This document shows positions 20,203 to 29,957 of a stretch of DNA of 64,000 nt, in pieces; position 1 is the first letter of the stretch; each line of letters begins with the position of its first letter. Source of the DNA: Galeopsis tetrahit (taxonomy: Eukaryota > Streptophyta > Magnoliopsida > Lamiales > Lamiaceae); NCBI GenBank assembly GCA_963675135.1, contig OY776132.1:9486001-9550000 (forward strand). Direction: 5' to 3'. The translations under genes and the position numbers were made by a program. The notes below the pieces were generated by a model. The model saw only the letters and a program-made list of their open reading frames with translations. It did no database searches and was not told where the DNA came from.

Positions 20203-20849
20203 ATGAGTGCTAACATGCGAAAGTTGCCTAAGTTTTCAGTTGAGGATTATGATTACTGGAAGATCAGGATGAGGAAGAATCTCACATCAGTCCACTACAA
20301 GATGTGGTCTGTAATCACAGAAGGCCCAATCACCATCATGACAGTCAACACTGCAAATGGTGATCCAGAAGTCCCAGTTGGAGAACTGGTTGCCAATCCC
20401 ATGAAGGACCTCACACCAGAAGAGATGAAGCAATCAAACCTTGACAGCATTGCTCAAGATTACATAATGCAAACTCTTCCAAATGAGTACATTGCAAAGG
20501 TAATCCACTGTGAGTCAGCCAGAGAGATGTGGGAGGCATTGGCACTTCTCTGTGAAGGAACTGAGCTGATCAAGGAAAGCAAATTGTCGACAGCAGTCAA
20601 GAAGTTTGAACACCTCAAGATGCATCCAGGAGAAACTATTGATCAGCTGGACAATAGATGTACAAAGATCATAAATGAGATTGAATCTCTAGGCAAGAAG
20701 TATACAAATAGAGAGAAAAACTTGAAGATTTTGGACTCTTTACCCAAGAGATGGAAACTCAAGAAGACCATCATCAAAGATACTCAAGATATCAAGAAGT
20801 GGTCTGCTCAAACTCTATTTCAGAACCTAAAAGCTCATGAATATGATCT
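20203..20849 (+). pseudogene. gag: A2 gag, 5' part, interrupted by B1
   Basis: N-terminal part of family A Gag, starting MSANMRKLPKFSVEDYDYWK. It belongs to the UBN2/Retrotran_gag_2-type capsid region typical of plant copia elements. The frame is open to the target duplication GATCT (20845-20849), where the B1 LTR begins. Removing B1 and one copy of the duplication places this part in the same frame as the continuation at 33919, which confirms a clean insertion. The ATG follows a leader of about 130 bases after the PBS. Confidence 0.92.
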
Positions 20850-22163
20850 TGTAGGTCCCCAAAGTTGATTTAATAACGAGTAAGCTAGTGAAAATGTCTA
20901 TAGGGGGGGTGAATAGACTTTTCAAAAATCTATCGAAATATCAGAATACAATATGCGGAATACGAAATTAACAATGAGCCCAATTAAAGTTTATACTCAA
21001 CTTATAAATTCGAGAACTCTGTTCTATACTCAACTTGTCTAGTTTAGTTATGTAGTTAAAACAATTAAGCAATTAAACAATTAAAACAGTAAAGTAAACA
21101 ACACAAACAATTTATAGTGGTTCGACAACTTGTCTACATCCACTCTCACAAACCCAGTTGTGATGTTTCCACTAAACTCTTCCAATCGAGTACAAAGTGT
21201 ATATTCCTGTCTTTAAAGTCCCAAGAAGAAGACTTAGATCTTCAACAGACTATACCTCCAGATATGTCTATGATCTAACTAGAAATTTTACAAGTATCTA
21301 GCACCTTGAAAAATAACAAACAAAAACTAAAAACTTCTCTGATCTTCAGTAGTAGCCTTCTTGAATTCTTCACTTGTCTTCTGGCTTCCTTCTGAATCTT
21401 CAATCAAACTCTGAGAGTAATTCTCAATATGTAGCTTTAGTATGCGTAGTTGTAGTAATCAATCAGTAGTCTAACAGTAGTCTTTAAACGATCACCAACA
21501 TGAAGTATTTATAGACTTCAATCTTCAAGAACTTAGTAATTTGTAACCACCTTTTCTTGAAAACTACCTTCAACTGAATCTTCTTATCTATTCACGCGTT
21601 TCTGTTATGAATTAGTTATTCCATAACTAACTTCTATATCTTTTATCTCTTCACGCGTATTTGACTTCTAACTTTACGTTGACTTGTCTTGAGTAGACTT
21701 GTATGTACTTGTCTTGTAGTCCATCCGTCTTCTTAAGTAGTAGACTTCGAGTCTTCTTGTCTGGTCTTTACACGATCTTCAGTAGATGACTATACTAATC
21801 TTAACAAGACTATTACATTACTTTAAGCTTTTATAATACAAGCTTAGTCAACTTATAATCTATACAATGAAACTAATCTATTACATATAAAAACATGAGC
21901 TCTATACAACATTTCAAATAGCTCAGTAACAAACTAACAATTAATATAAACACATATGAAGTACTTATAAGTTCGTACTTATCTTTTAATATAAACAACA
22001 CTTTATTTCTCATGTGAACTCTACTGGTCTGGTACAAGATCACTCAACTCAACTAGACTAGATCAGTCAACACTTAGAAAATATTCAATCTACTTTTGGC
22101 TTATCAAAACTTCATCTTATCTTTTCATCATTTAGGACTTGTTCAAGGATTCGTATCCCAAAA
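20850..22163 (-). repeat. 3' LTR of B1
   Basis: 1,314 bp. Read on the minus strand it starts TTTTGGGATACG, a mutated form of the family TGTTGGGATATG, and ends GGGGACCTACA. A G7 run inside a GTCTAT/ATAGAC inverted repeat lies near 20903. Confidence 0.93.
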
Positions 22164-22178
22164 ATTTCCCCCTTTTTG
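22164..22178 (-). promoter_or_regulatory. Polypurine tract of B1
   Basis: On the minus strand AAAAAGGGGGAAAT abuts the 3' LTR. It is the plus-strand primer site. Confidence 0.85.
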
Positions 22179-22365
22179 ATGAAGCCAAAACTACTTGAAT
22201 CTTTTCTTAATAGTAGACTAGTTAAGTAGTTACCTTGTCTTTTAAAATCAAATAATACTTATCTTTCATTCATTCAAAAATAGATCAGTAGATATTACAC
22301 ATACTTAGAATAACAAAAACACCTAAGTATCAGAAAAAAAATCTTCAAATAAGAATGTAAAACAA

Positions 22366-25300
22366 CTAGTCTGAAAGAGTATCTCCTTCTAGGTTTGGAA
22401 CTTGAAACGCATCGAGGAGTCTCCTATGAATCAGACTAGTATGATCTTCATCTTCAATCTTCTCCTTCTCGAGTAGTTGTTCTTCAAATTTCTTGATTTG
22501 ATTCATATCAACTCTTTTCCTTGAACTTGTCATGGGACATTTCCATTCAGGAAATCCAGGAACAAGAATGTTGAAGTTAGCACCAGCAGAAATCCTTAAG
22601 ATTAGATGCCACAACTTCCTGTGTTGTCCTTCCATGAACCTGTCAAATAAAGAATACAGTTCATCTTGACTTTCAGCATCACCATACTTCCTTATAATCC
22701 AATGATCAAGTTCCCATTGACTCTTCACTTCAATCCATTCAGCTCTATGCTCATTATCTATGAAGTGATCAATGAACTTGTCTTCCATCAGATCTTCATC
22801 AGCTTTCAACTTCTGCAACCTTTCAATATGCTTAACAATCTTCTTTTTGCTTGCATAGTGAATCTCATCATCAGCAATTCTTTGCTTCTTCTCAGCTGTT
22901 GCAGTAGTAGTAGGCTCTTCAATACTTAGCTTTCTCTTAACTCGTCTGGTCTGAATCTCAGCTTCAGGAGACGCAACTTCTTTACCTTTGATCAACTTCA
23001 GCTCATCTGCTCTAACCTTCTCAAGTTCAGCAGTCTTGACCAACTTTCCTCTCTTAGGTCTTCTGAGCTCTTGAATTGTTTCAGCAGCCTCCTTAGCTTC
23101 TGGTTCAGCAGACTTCTCAACAATACTTAGCTCTTCCCCCTTTTTGGCTTCATCCGCCTTAAGAGTGAAAAGACTAGTAAAGCGAGTCATTTCTTCTTTC
23201 ACAGCTTCCTTCATGGCTTCAGTAGCTAACTGAACTTGCTTCTGATGCGTCTTCTCATCAATCAACTTGTCTAGACGATCAGTAGTCAGCTCTAGCTTCC
23301 TTGAATTTGAAACTAATTCATCTTTCAACTGAGTAGCCGTCTGACGAAGGAGTGTGTTCTGTGCTGTTAACTCGTTTAGGATAGCTTGAGAACGCACCAA
23401 CTGCTCTTGTGCTTCTCTTCTCTGGTCATCAGCAATGGCAATTTTAACTCTGTAGAGTCGTTCCATCTTACTTGACTCTTCAGCCAATGAGCGTGCAAAC
23501 GAAATAGATCTCTTTTCAGAAAAATCTACTTGTTTCTTCAGAAAACTTTCAACCTCAGTAAACATCTTCTCTCGGAAAGACGAGTCCATCTTGTTGACTT
23601 CTCCAACTATCAACTCTCGAGAACTATCAACAAGTGTTTGGTTCTGCTGCACCAAAACATCTTTCACCTTCGATTCGAGGAACTCATCTATCGCGGAGTG
23701 TACTACTTCTTTCAAGTCTGTCTTCAACACATCAAGATATCCTTTAGGAAATGCTTGAGTAGACGACTGAGCATTATCTTTCTGAACATCATCAACAAGC
23801 TCTTCTTCAGTGAACATAACCGCATCCATGAACTCATCATCTTCTTTACCAAGCATGAGTGAGTCGACTTCATCTTCATCACTTCCAATAATTTCCTTTA
23901 AATGTTCTGAAGTCTGAACTGCCATCTCAGCTACTTCCGGCTTGATCTCGTCTTCCACCAGATCAGTCTGGGTTCCGACGTCAAATGCGAACACATCTTC
24001 AATGACACCATCCGGAATGTTTAGCAATCTTTTAACCAGATCAACCAAGGCTTTGCGAGGGAACAGTTCGGAGTGATCCTTAACTCCACTGTTTTCCTTT
24101 TGTTCCATCTCCCAATCCATGAAGTTGGAGATTCCGCCTTTGCCTTGAATGACTTCAAAAAGATCATCCGTAGAAGACTTCTTCAATGCGAACCAAGTGC
24201 AGATTCTGACTAGCTTCTCAAACTGTTCTGAAGCTGTGTCGATGTCAAGAGTCGAGAGCTGCTTCTTCAGATTTCTTGAAACTCGAGCACGAACCCTCTT
24301 CTCTCGAAGACACATAGGATAATAAACCAGGGATTCAAATCTAACATCAGACGGGTCCTGAGTAGATGGGGTCTCTAACTCAGCTGTTGCAGTGGCAACT
24401 GGCTTCTTGTCTGAAGTAGATGGGTTGGAGGGTTCACCATATTCTGGTGAGGGAGAGGGAGTAAAGGCAGTGGATTCTATGGGTTTTGATGTGGCTAGGT
24501 CATGTATGACAACTGTCGAAGTATCAGTTGTGTCCTTTTTAGGAGTGATTTCGGGTAGGCTTGCTCTCAGCGGATATGCTGGCAACGCCTGAGAGGTTGA
24601 GGGTAAAGGACGAGGCCTAGATCGGTGTGATCTAGCCTTGGTTCGAACAGAGGGAAGAGAGAGAGAGGGAGTTGACAAAGATTGAGACGAAGAACCAACC
24701 TGGTGACTCATCTCTTCTGGTGGAGGAGGAGTTCCAACTCTCACAAGAGTATACATCTCAGGAACTTGAGCACTATGCTTCTTCACAAGATCAGTCTCTT
24801 CCTATGATTGGGTCTCCTCTGAGTCATGTGAACTGGACTCGGCTTTCGCAGAAGTCTCCTCTCCTTTATCATCGGACTCATCTTCTGAGGAACTAGACGA
24901 GTTGCCATAGGGTAAGACGTCTGAGTCGTCTATCTGAACTTGTCTTGGGGCAGCTGGCCTTGCAGCAGCCTGCTTCCTCTGGGCTTCCGATTTTAAGTAG
25001 AACTTGAGAGGATGGAAGGGCTTTCCCTTGCTCCAGTCCGACTTGTTAGGTAACAACAAGGGGAGTAGTATACTCAACTTGTTGCCGTACCCAACCTGGT
25101 GAGAAACCACCCAATTGCATGAATCGGTATCCACTCGAACGTTCTTCTCGTAATACATCATCCGATCCGCAATCAGCTTGAACCAATTGCCTTCAGTAAT
25201 TCCGTCGTAGATCGCCGCCATCACCCTTGTCTTGGCTTGGGTGACTGCATCAAATGAACCAGTGGCACATAGAAGCATCTTACTTGCTATGTCCAGTAGA

Positions 25301-25770
25301 GTGCGATACTTCTCCAACAATTCGGCCTTCTTAACAGCAGGGGCCTTGCCGTCCGATTTGAGCTTCATCTTTCTTCCACAAAAGATGCTCAAATACCTCA
25401 TCTCTTGTCCTGTGGCGTAGTTCTCCACATCAATCGTTCCGATGAGTAGCCTCAAATGCCTGAAAAGCACTTCACTATTGATTTCAACTCGGCTCGTTCC
25501 AATGAACGATTCAATCACATCTCCTCGTCTTGTGGCGTTGGCATAGAACAGCAACACCTCTTCCTCCAAGACGATTTGAGGAAACGCCTCCAGATAAGGC
25601 TTCAAACCACATCGCAAGCACTTATCATGTATTTCTTGGTTTCCAGCAGTGTGTCGCCCTTTGAAGAACATAGAGGGTTCCACATGCACCTTGTTCTCCG
25701 AAATGTATTTACCAAGATTGAACCTAGCTTGCATGTTAGTCCTCACATCAAATAGAGAAACAATCGACAT
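22366..25770 (-). pseudogene. ORF3 protein of family B, one in-frame stop (B1)
   Basis: Homologue of the family A ORF3. From its ATG at 25770 (MSIVSLFDV) it shares the N-terminal block (FFKGRHT, FYANA, LLDIASKMLL, RVMAAIYD), the second block (YYPMC, RICTW, DWEMEQKE), a coiled-coil middle, basic patches (RRPKRGK, RRVKRK) and the C-terminal block (WELDHWIIRK onward). A single TAG at 24802-24804 splits it into about 322 and 811 codons; both parts are in the same frame, so a CAG to TAG change is the simplest cause. Readthrough is possible but unsupported. An upstream extension to 25857 is open but does not align with family A, so 25770 is the better start. No membrane segment is visible. Function unknown. 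Confidence 0.85.
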
Positions 25771-26661
25771 CTTTAGAGTAGAGTAGGAGTTTAGAACGGT
25801 TTGATTTGCAAGAAAAATCGAGATCTTAAGCAGAAGTGTTATGAAAACGTAAGCCAAGTGAGTGTGGAAGATGAGTTTTGTTTAGAAATGAAAAGCGATC
25901 CAACGGCCAAGATTGATGGATTAGATCCAACGGTCGAGACCTTTGAAATTCGGTTACGGAATCGAGAGTATTATGTGATTTAATATTGTAACATTTGAAA
26001 TCCGCCTCTTCTTACTTAGGACAGGGGAGTGAACTCATCTGACCTAATGAAGTCGAGTTCGAACTGGGTGTATACACCTCATTAAAATGGAGTGTATAAA
26101 TCCAATTCTAGGGTTTTCAAATTCTAGCAATTTCTAATTACAATAATGCCCTTAATTCAATTTTCAAAACACTTAGCATATTTCAATCAAGAGAAACACT
26201 TAGCTTATCTTTTCGAGTCCATCCAGAACAGACGAGTAGACTTAAGCTTCATAAGACGAGTTGGCTTAAGCACACAAGACGAGTTCCCCCTTCGCCTGTG
26301 CTTGTCTATTCTGAACCTCGAACATCTTCATGTACCTATCTTATCATTTGCAATGTGTAATCGTAGGTACAGGTAAAGTAACATAAATAAGATGAATATC
26401 AATCGAGAGCAATGATCAAGGTTTCGAACAAGATGACCTTTTAACACACATAAGAGTCAACATAAGGATATTTAAGAAATCAAGGATTCCCCCTTATTTG
26501 TTTATTCCCTTAGTATTGCCCTCAGCTTTACCAGCTTCCTCATCGGGTTGTTTGGTCATCTAGTCTAGCCTTGTATACCTGTCTGTTGCGTGAGAAGTCG
26601 AGTGCTTTGGTCTAGTGATCTTGTCTCCTCTTATTGATGTACCTGTCTTGATAGTACATAG
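25771..26661 (-). other. Family B pol-ORF3 spacer (B1)
   Basis: Shorter than in family A. It contains two AACGG motifs, TCCAACGGCCA (25899-25909, a perfect YCYAACGGYYA match) and TCCAACGGTCG (25926-25936), about 130 to 165 bases upstream of the ORF3 start. A polypurine-like AAGGGGGAAT (minus strand) lies at about 26485-26494. No obvious TATA box or small ORF like that of family A is seen. Confidence 0.65.
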
Positions 26662-29600
26662 CTATAGGCAAGTAGGGTCTAAATCAATTAGCCCTAGACT
26701 AATGCATAACTCACGAAAACGTGCCTCAGCTAATGGTTTTGTAAAAATATCAGCTCTTTGAAAATCAGTATGAATCTTTTCCATGCGAATATCCTTCTTT
26801 TCTACATGATCACGTATAAAATGATGCTTCACATCAACATGTTTACATCGTGTGTGCATAACAGGATTTTGTGTAATGGCAATTGCACTATTACTATCAC
26901 AGAAAATAGGAACATTTGATTCATGTATATTGTAATCACGTAATTGTTGCATGAGCCAGAGTAGTTGACTACAACAGCTACCAGCAGCCATGTACTCGGC
27001 TTCGGTAGTAGAGGTAGCAACACTAGTCTGCTTTTTAGAAAACCAAGATATGAGTTTTGTGCCTAGAAATTGACAAGAACCAGAAGTAGATTTCCTATCT
27101 ATTCTGCAGCCTCCAAAATCTGAGTCTGAATACCCACTTAAGGATAGATCATCATTTGAGGGATACCATATACCACGATTGATGGTCCCTTTTAAATATT
27201 TCAAGATCCTTTTGGTGGTTTCCATGTGACTTTCTTTTGGATTGGCTTGAAATCGAGCACAAACACCAACAGAGAATGCAATGTCTGGTCTACTGGCAGT
27301 TAGATACAGTAAGGAACCAATTAAACCACGGTAATAAGATTGGTCAGCACATTTACCGTTCTCATCTGGATCCATTCTGTAAGTTGGTTGCATTGGTACG
27401 CCAGTGGACTTACAAGTTTTGATCCCATACTTGTCTAGAAGGTTTCTAGTGTACTTCGCCTGATTTATGAAAATACCTTCTGGAGTTTGTTTTACTTGAA
27501 GTCCAAGAAAGTAGTTCATCTCACCCATCATAGACATCTCAAATTTACTTTGCATGAGTGTAGAAAAGCTTTCACTCAGCTTTTTGTTAGGTGACCCAAA
27601 AATGATGTCATCTACGTAAATTTGGACGAGTAGGATGTCCTTCCCTTCTTGTCTTCTGAACAAGGTTCGATCAACCTTGCCCTTAGTAAAACCATTTTCT
27701 AATAGAAAGAGAGAGAGAGTGTCATACCATGCTCTTGGAGCTTGCTTTAGTCCATATAAGGCTTTCTTCAATCTGTACACCTGGTTGCCTTTGACTTCGA
27801 AACCTGGAGGTTGTTCAACATACACTTCTTCCGCAAGAATACCGTTAAGAAATGCACTTTTAACATCCATTTGATATACAGTAAACTTCATGTGAGCAGC
27901 ATATGCAAGAAACAATCGAATGGCTTCTAGTCTAGCAACAGGAGCATAAGTTTCATCATAGTCTATGCCTTCAGCTTGTGAGTAGCCTTGGGCGACTAGT
28001 CTAGCCTTATTTCTAACGAATAAATCATTCTCATCTTTCTTATTCTTGAAAATCCATCGAGTGCCAACTACATTATGATGTTCCGGCCTATCGACAAGTT
28101 CCCAGACGTCGTTTCGAACAAACTGGTTCAACTCGTCTTGCATAGCGATGATCCAATTACTATCAGCCAATGCCTCTTTTACAGTGGTAGGCTCAATAGC
28201 AGAGAGGAAACAACACCAGCAAAACATAGTTGGACTCGGCTGTTCTTGCGACTCAAAGAGTTGTCGTCTAGTCTTCACACCAATAGTAGAGTCACCAATG
28301 ATATTTTCAGTATCATGCGCAGATTTCCATGTTTTTCTATTCTTAACAGGAATACTATCATCTTCTATATCACGTACAGCATCATGCATGTCAACATCAA
28401 CAGATTTACTAGGAGTAGTAGAGTCAACTAGAGCAGGCATGTCTACTGGTCTAGTGGACTTACCTTGAGCACTTACCTTCTCCTTATCATCAGAGTCGAG
28501 AGCTTTTAGGAATGGGTTGTAGGCTTGAACGGATTCATATACCTCTGAGTCTTTGTCAGATTTGATCGATAGATCAGTTGCTTTCTCACTGATCTTGTCG
28601 GCAGACGAGTCCTGTCGAGATTCATCGAAAACCACATGTGGTGTTTCTTCCACACATAGAGTTGAGCGGTTGAATACTCTAAATGCTTTGCTAGTCGAGG
28701 AGTATCCTAATAATATCCCCTCGTCTGCTTTTGCATCGAAAGCATTTAACTTGCTCTTTCCATTGTTGTGTATGAAACACTTACAACCAAATATATGAAA
28801 GTATGAAACTCTGGGTTTTCTACCTTTCCAAACCTCATAAGGTGTCTTGCCTAGAGCTTTATTGATCGCGCTTCTGTTTTGTGAATGGCATGCAGTATTG
28901 ATAGCTTCAGCCCAAAACTTTTGAGGTGTGTTGAACTCGGCTATCATGGTTCTACAGGCTTCTTTGAGAGTTCGATTCCTTCTTTCTGCTACACCATTCT
29001 GTTGTGGTGTCCTAGCTGCACTAGTAAGGTGCTGGATACCACGATTAGCACAAAATTCTTTAATATAGCAGTTAATGAACTCAGTTCCTTTGTCACTACG
29101 AATCTTGACAATGGACTGGTTCTTCTCAACTTGTAACTTCTTCAACAGTTCAGGCAGAAGTGTTTGTGTATCACTCTTCTTGTGTAGGAAGACTACCCAA
29201 GTAAACTTAGAATAGTCGTCTACAACAACAAGTGTGTACCTTCTACCATTCAAGGTTGGAGGAGTTATTGGACCATGAAGATCCATATGTAGGAGTTCTA
29301 GGACTCTACTAGTTGAGAGAGTAGGAATTGACTTAAATGAACCTTTAACCTGTTTACCCTGTTGACAAGCCGTGCATACATGTGACTTGTAGTAAACTTC
29401 ATTGGGAATACCTTCTACAAGGTAATCTCTGGCTATTTTATTAAGAACCTTAAAGTTTAGATGACAGAGGCGTCTATGCCATAGCCATCTAAGCTCTTTA
29501 GGATTCTTAGTAAGTAGACAGGTGTCCCTCGGACAACTGTTCCAGTTCACTATGTACACACTTCCTTGTCTTACGCCGACTAGTAGGACTGTGTGTGTCC

Positions 29601-29922
29601 TTTTGTCAATGATTTTGCATTTGCGGCTCTTGAACTGCACTTTGTATCCACGATCACAAAACTGTGAAACAGAGAGTAAATTGTATTTCAAACCTTCAAC
29701 ATATGAGACATCTTGTATCTCAACGTCTCCATTCCGGATATAACCAAATCCTTTAGTGACAGCAGTGGAACTATCACCAAATATCACTTTTGGTCCTTCT
29801 TGCTCATGGTAGCTTGACAAGAGAGCCTTGGTACCAGTCATGTGGTGCGAACAGCCACTGTCTATGTACCAGGTTTCTCCTACTGAGCCACCCTTCTTAT
29901 ACAAGTCAAGTCGACCCTGCAA
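26662..29922 (-). CDS. pol: Family B pol polyprotein (1,086 aa), intact
   Basis: Complete copia polyprotein. Protease: WYIDSGCSHHMTG with Asp near residue 21. GAG-pre-integrase: WHRRLCH and CTAC zinc ligands. Integrase core: MDLHGP, SDKGTEF and NGVAERRNRTL supply the two Asp and the Glu. RT: ALYGLKQAPRAW and YVDD at about residues 768-771. RNase H: SDSDFGG, STTEAEYMAA, FCDSNSA, with a C-terminal tail to DLDPTCL. No stop or frameshift is seen. The first in-frame codons are TTG CAG and no ATG precedes the protease, so it must be made as a fusion with Gag or from a processed RNA. Its frame differs from that of the gag stop at 29958. It would cut the polyprotein, copy the RNA and integrate the DNA. 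Confidence 0.95.
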   Translation of the reverse strand: MQGRLDLYKKGGSVGETWYIDSGCSHHMTGTKALLSSYHEQEGPKVIFGDSSTAVTKGFGYIRNGDVEIQDVSYVEGLKYNLLSVSQFCDRGYKVQFKSRKCKIIDKRTHTVLLVGVRQGSVYIVNWNSCPRDTCLLTKNPKELRWLWHRRLCHLNFKVLNKIARDYLVEGIPNEVYYKSHVCTACQQGKQVKGSFKSIPTLSTSRVLELLHMDLHGPITPPTLNGRRYTLVVVDDYSKFTWVVFLHKKSDTQTLLPELLKKLQVEKNQSIVKIRSDKGTEFINCYIKEFCANRGIQHLTSAARTPQQNGVAERRNRTLKEACRTMIAEFNTPQKFWAEAINTACHSQNRSAINKALGKTPYEVWKGRKPRVSYFHIFGCKCFIHNNGKSKLNAFDAKADEGILLGYSSTSKAFRVFNRSTLCVEETPHVVFDESRQDSSADKISEKATDLSIKSDKDSEVYESVQAYNPFLKALDSDDKEKVSAQGKSTRPVDMPALVDSTTPSKSVDVDMHDAVRDIEDDSIPVKNRKTWKSAHDTENIIGDSTIGVKTRRQLFESQEQPSPTMFCWCCFLSAIEPTTVKEALADSNWIIAMQDELNQFVRNDVWELVDRPEHHNVVGTRWIFKNKKDENDLFVRNKARLVAQGYSQAEGIDYDETYAPVARLEAIRLFLAYAAHMKFTVYQMDVKSAFLNGILAEEVYVEQPPGFEVKGNQVYRLKKALYGLKQAPRAWYDTLSLFLLENGFTKGKVDRTLFRRQEGKDILLVQIYVDDIIFGSPNKKLSESFSTLMQSKFEMSMMGEMNYFLGLQVKQTPEGIFINQAKYTRNLLDKYGIKTCKSTGVPMQPTYRMDPDENGKCADQSYYRGLIGSLLYLTASRPDIAFSVGVCARFQANPKESHMETTKRILKYLKGTINRGIWYPSNDDLSLSGYSDSDFGGCRIDRKSTSGSCQFLGTKLISWFSKKQTSVATSTTEAEYMAAGSCCSQLLWLMQQLRDYNIHESNVPIFCDSNSAIAITQNPVMHTRCKHVDVKHHFIRDHVEKKDIRMEKIHTDFQRADIFTKPLAEARFRELCISLGLIDLDPTCL

Positions 29923-29957
29923 TTGATGATATTCAATAACTTAGGTACCCTGTTTGT

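Noticed and set aside
22366..25770. ORF3 as a captured cellular gene
   Set aside because: Its presence at the same place in two families with three matching blocks argues for an old element gene; no intron-containing cellular homologue is recognisable from sequence alone.
26146..26376. ORF of 76 aa in the B1 spacer, plus strand
   Set aside because: Antisense to the element, with no counterpart in family A and no recognisable domain.
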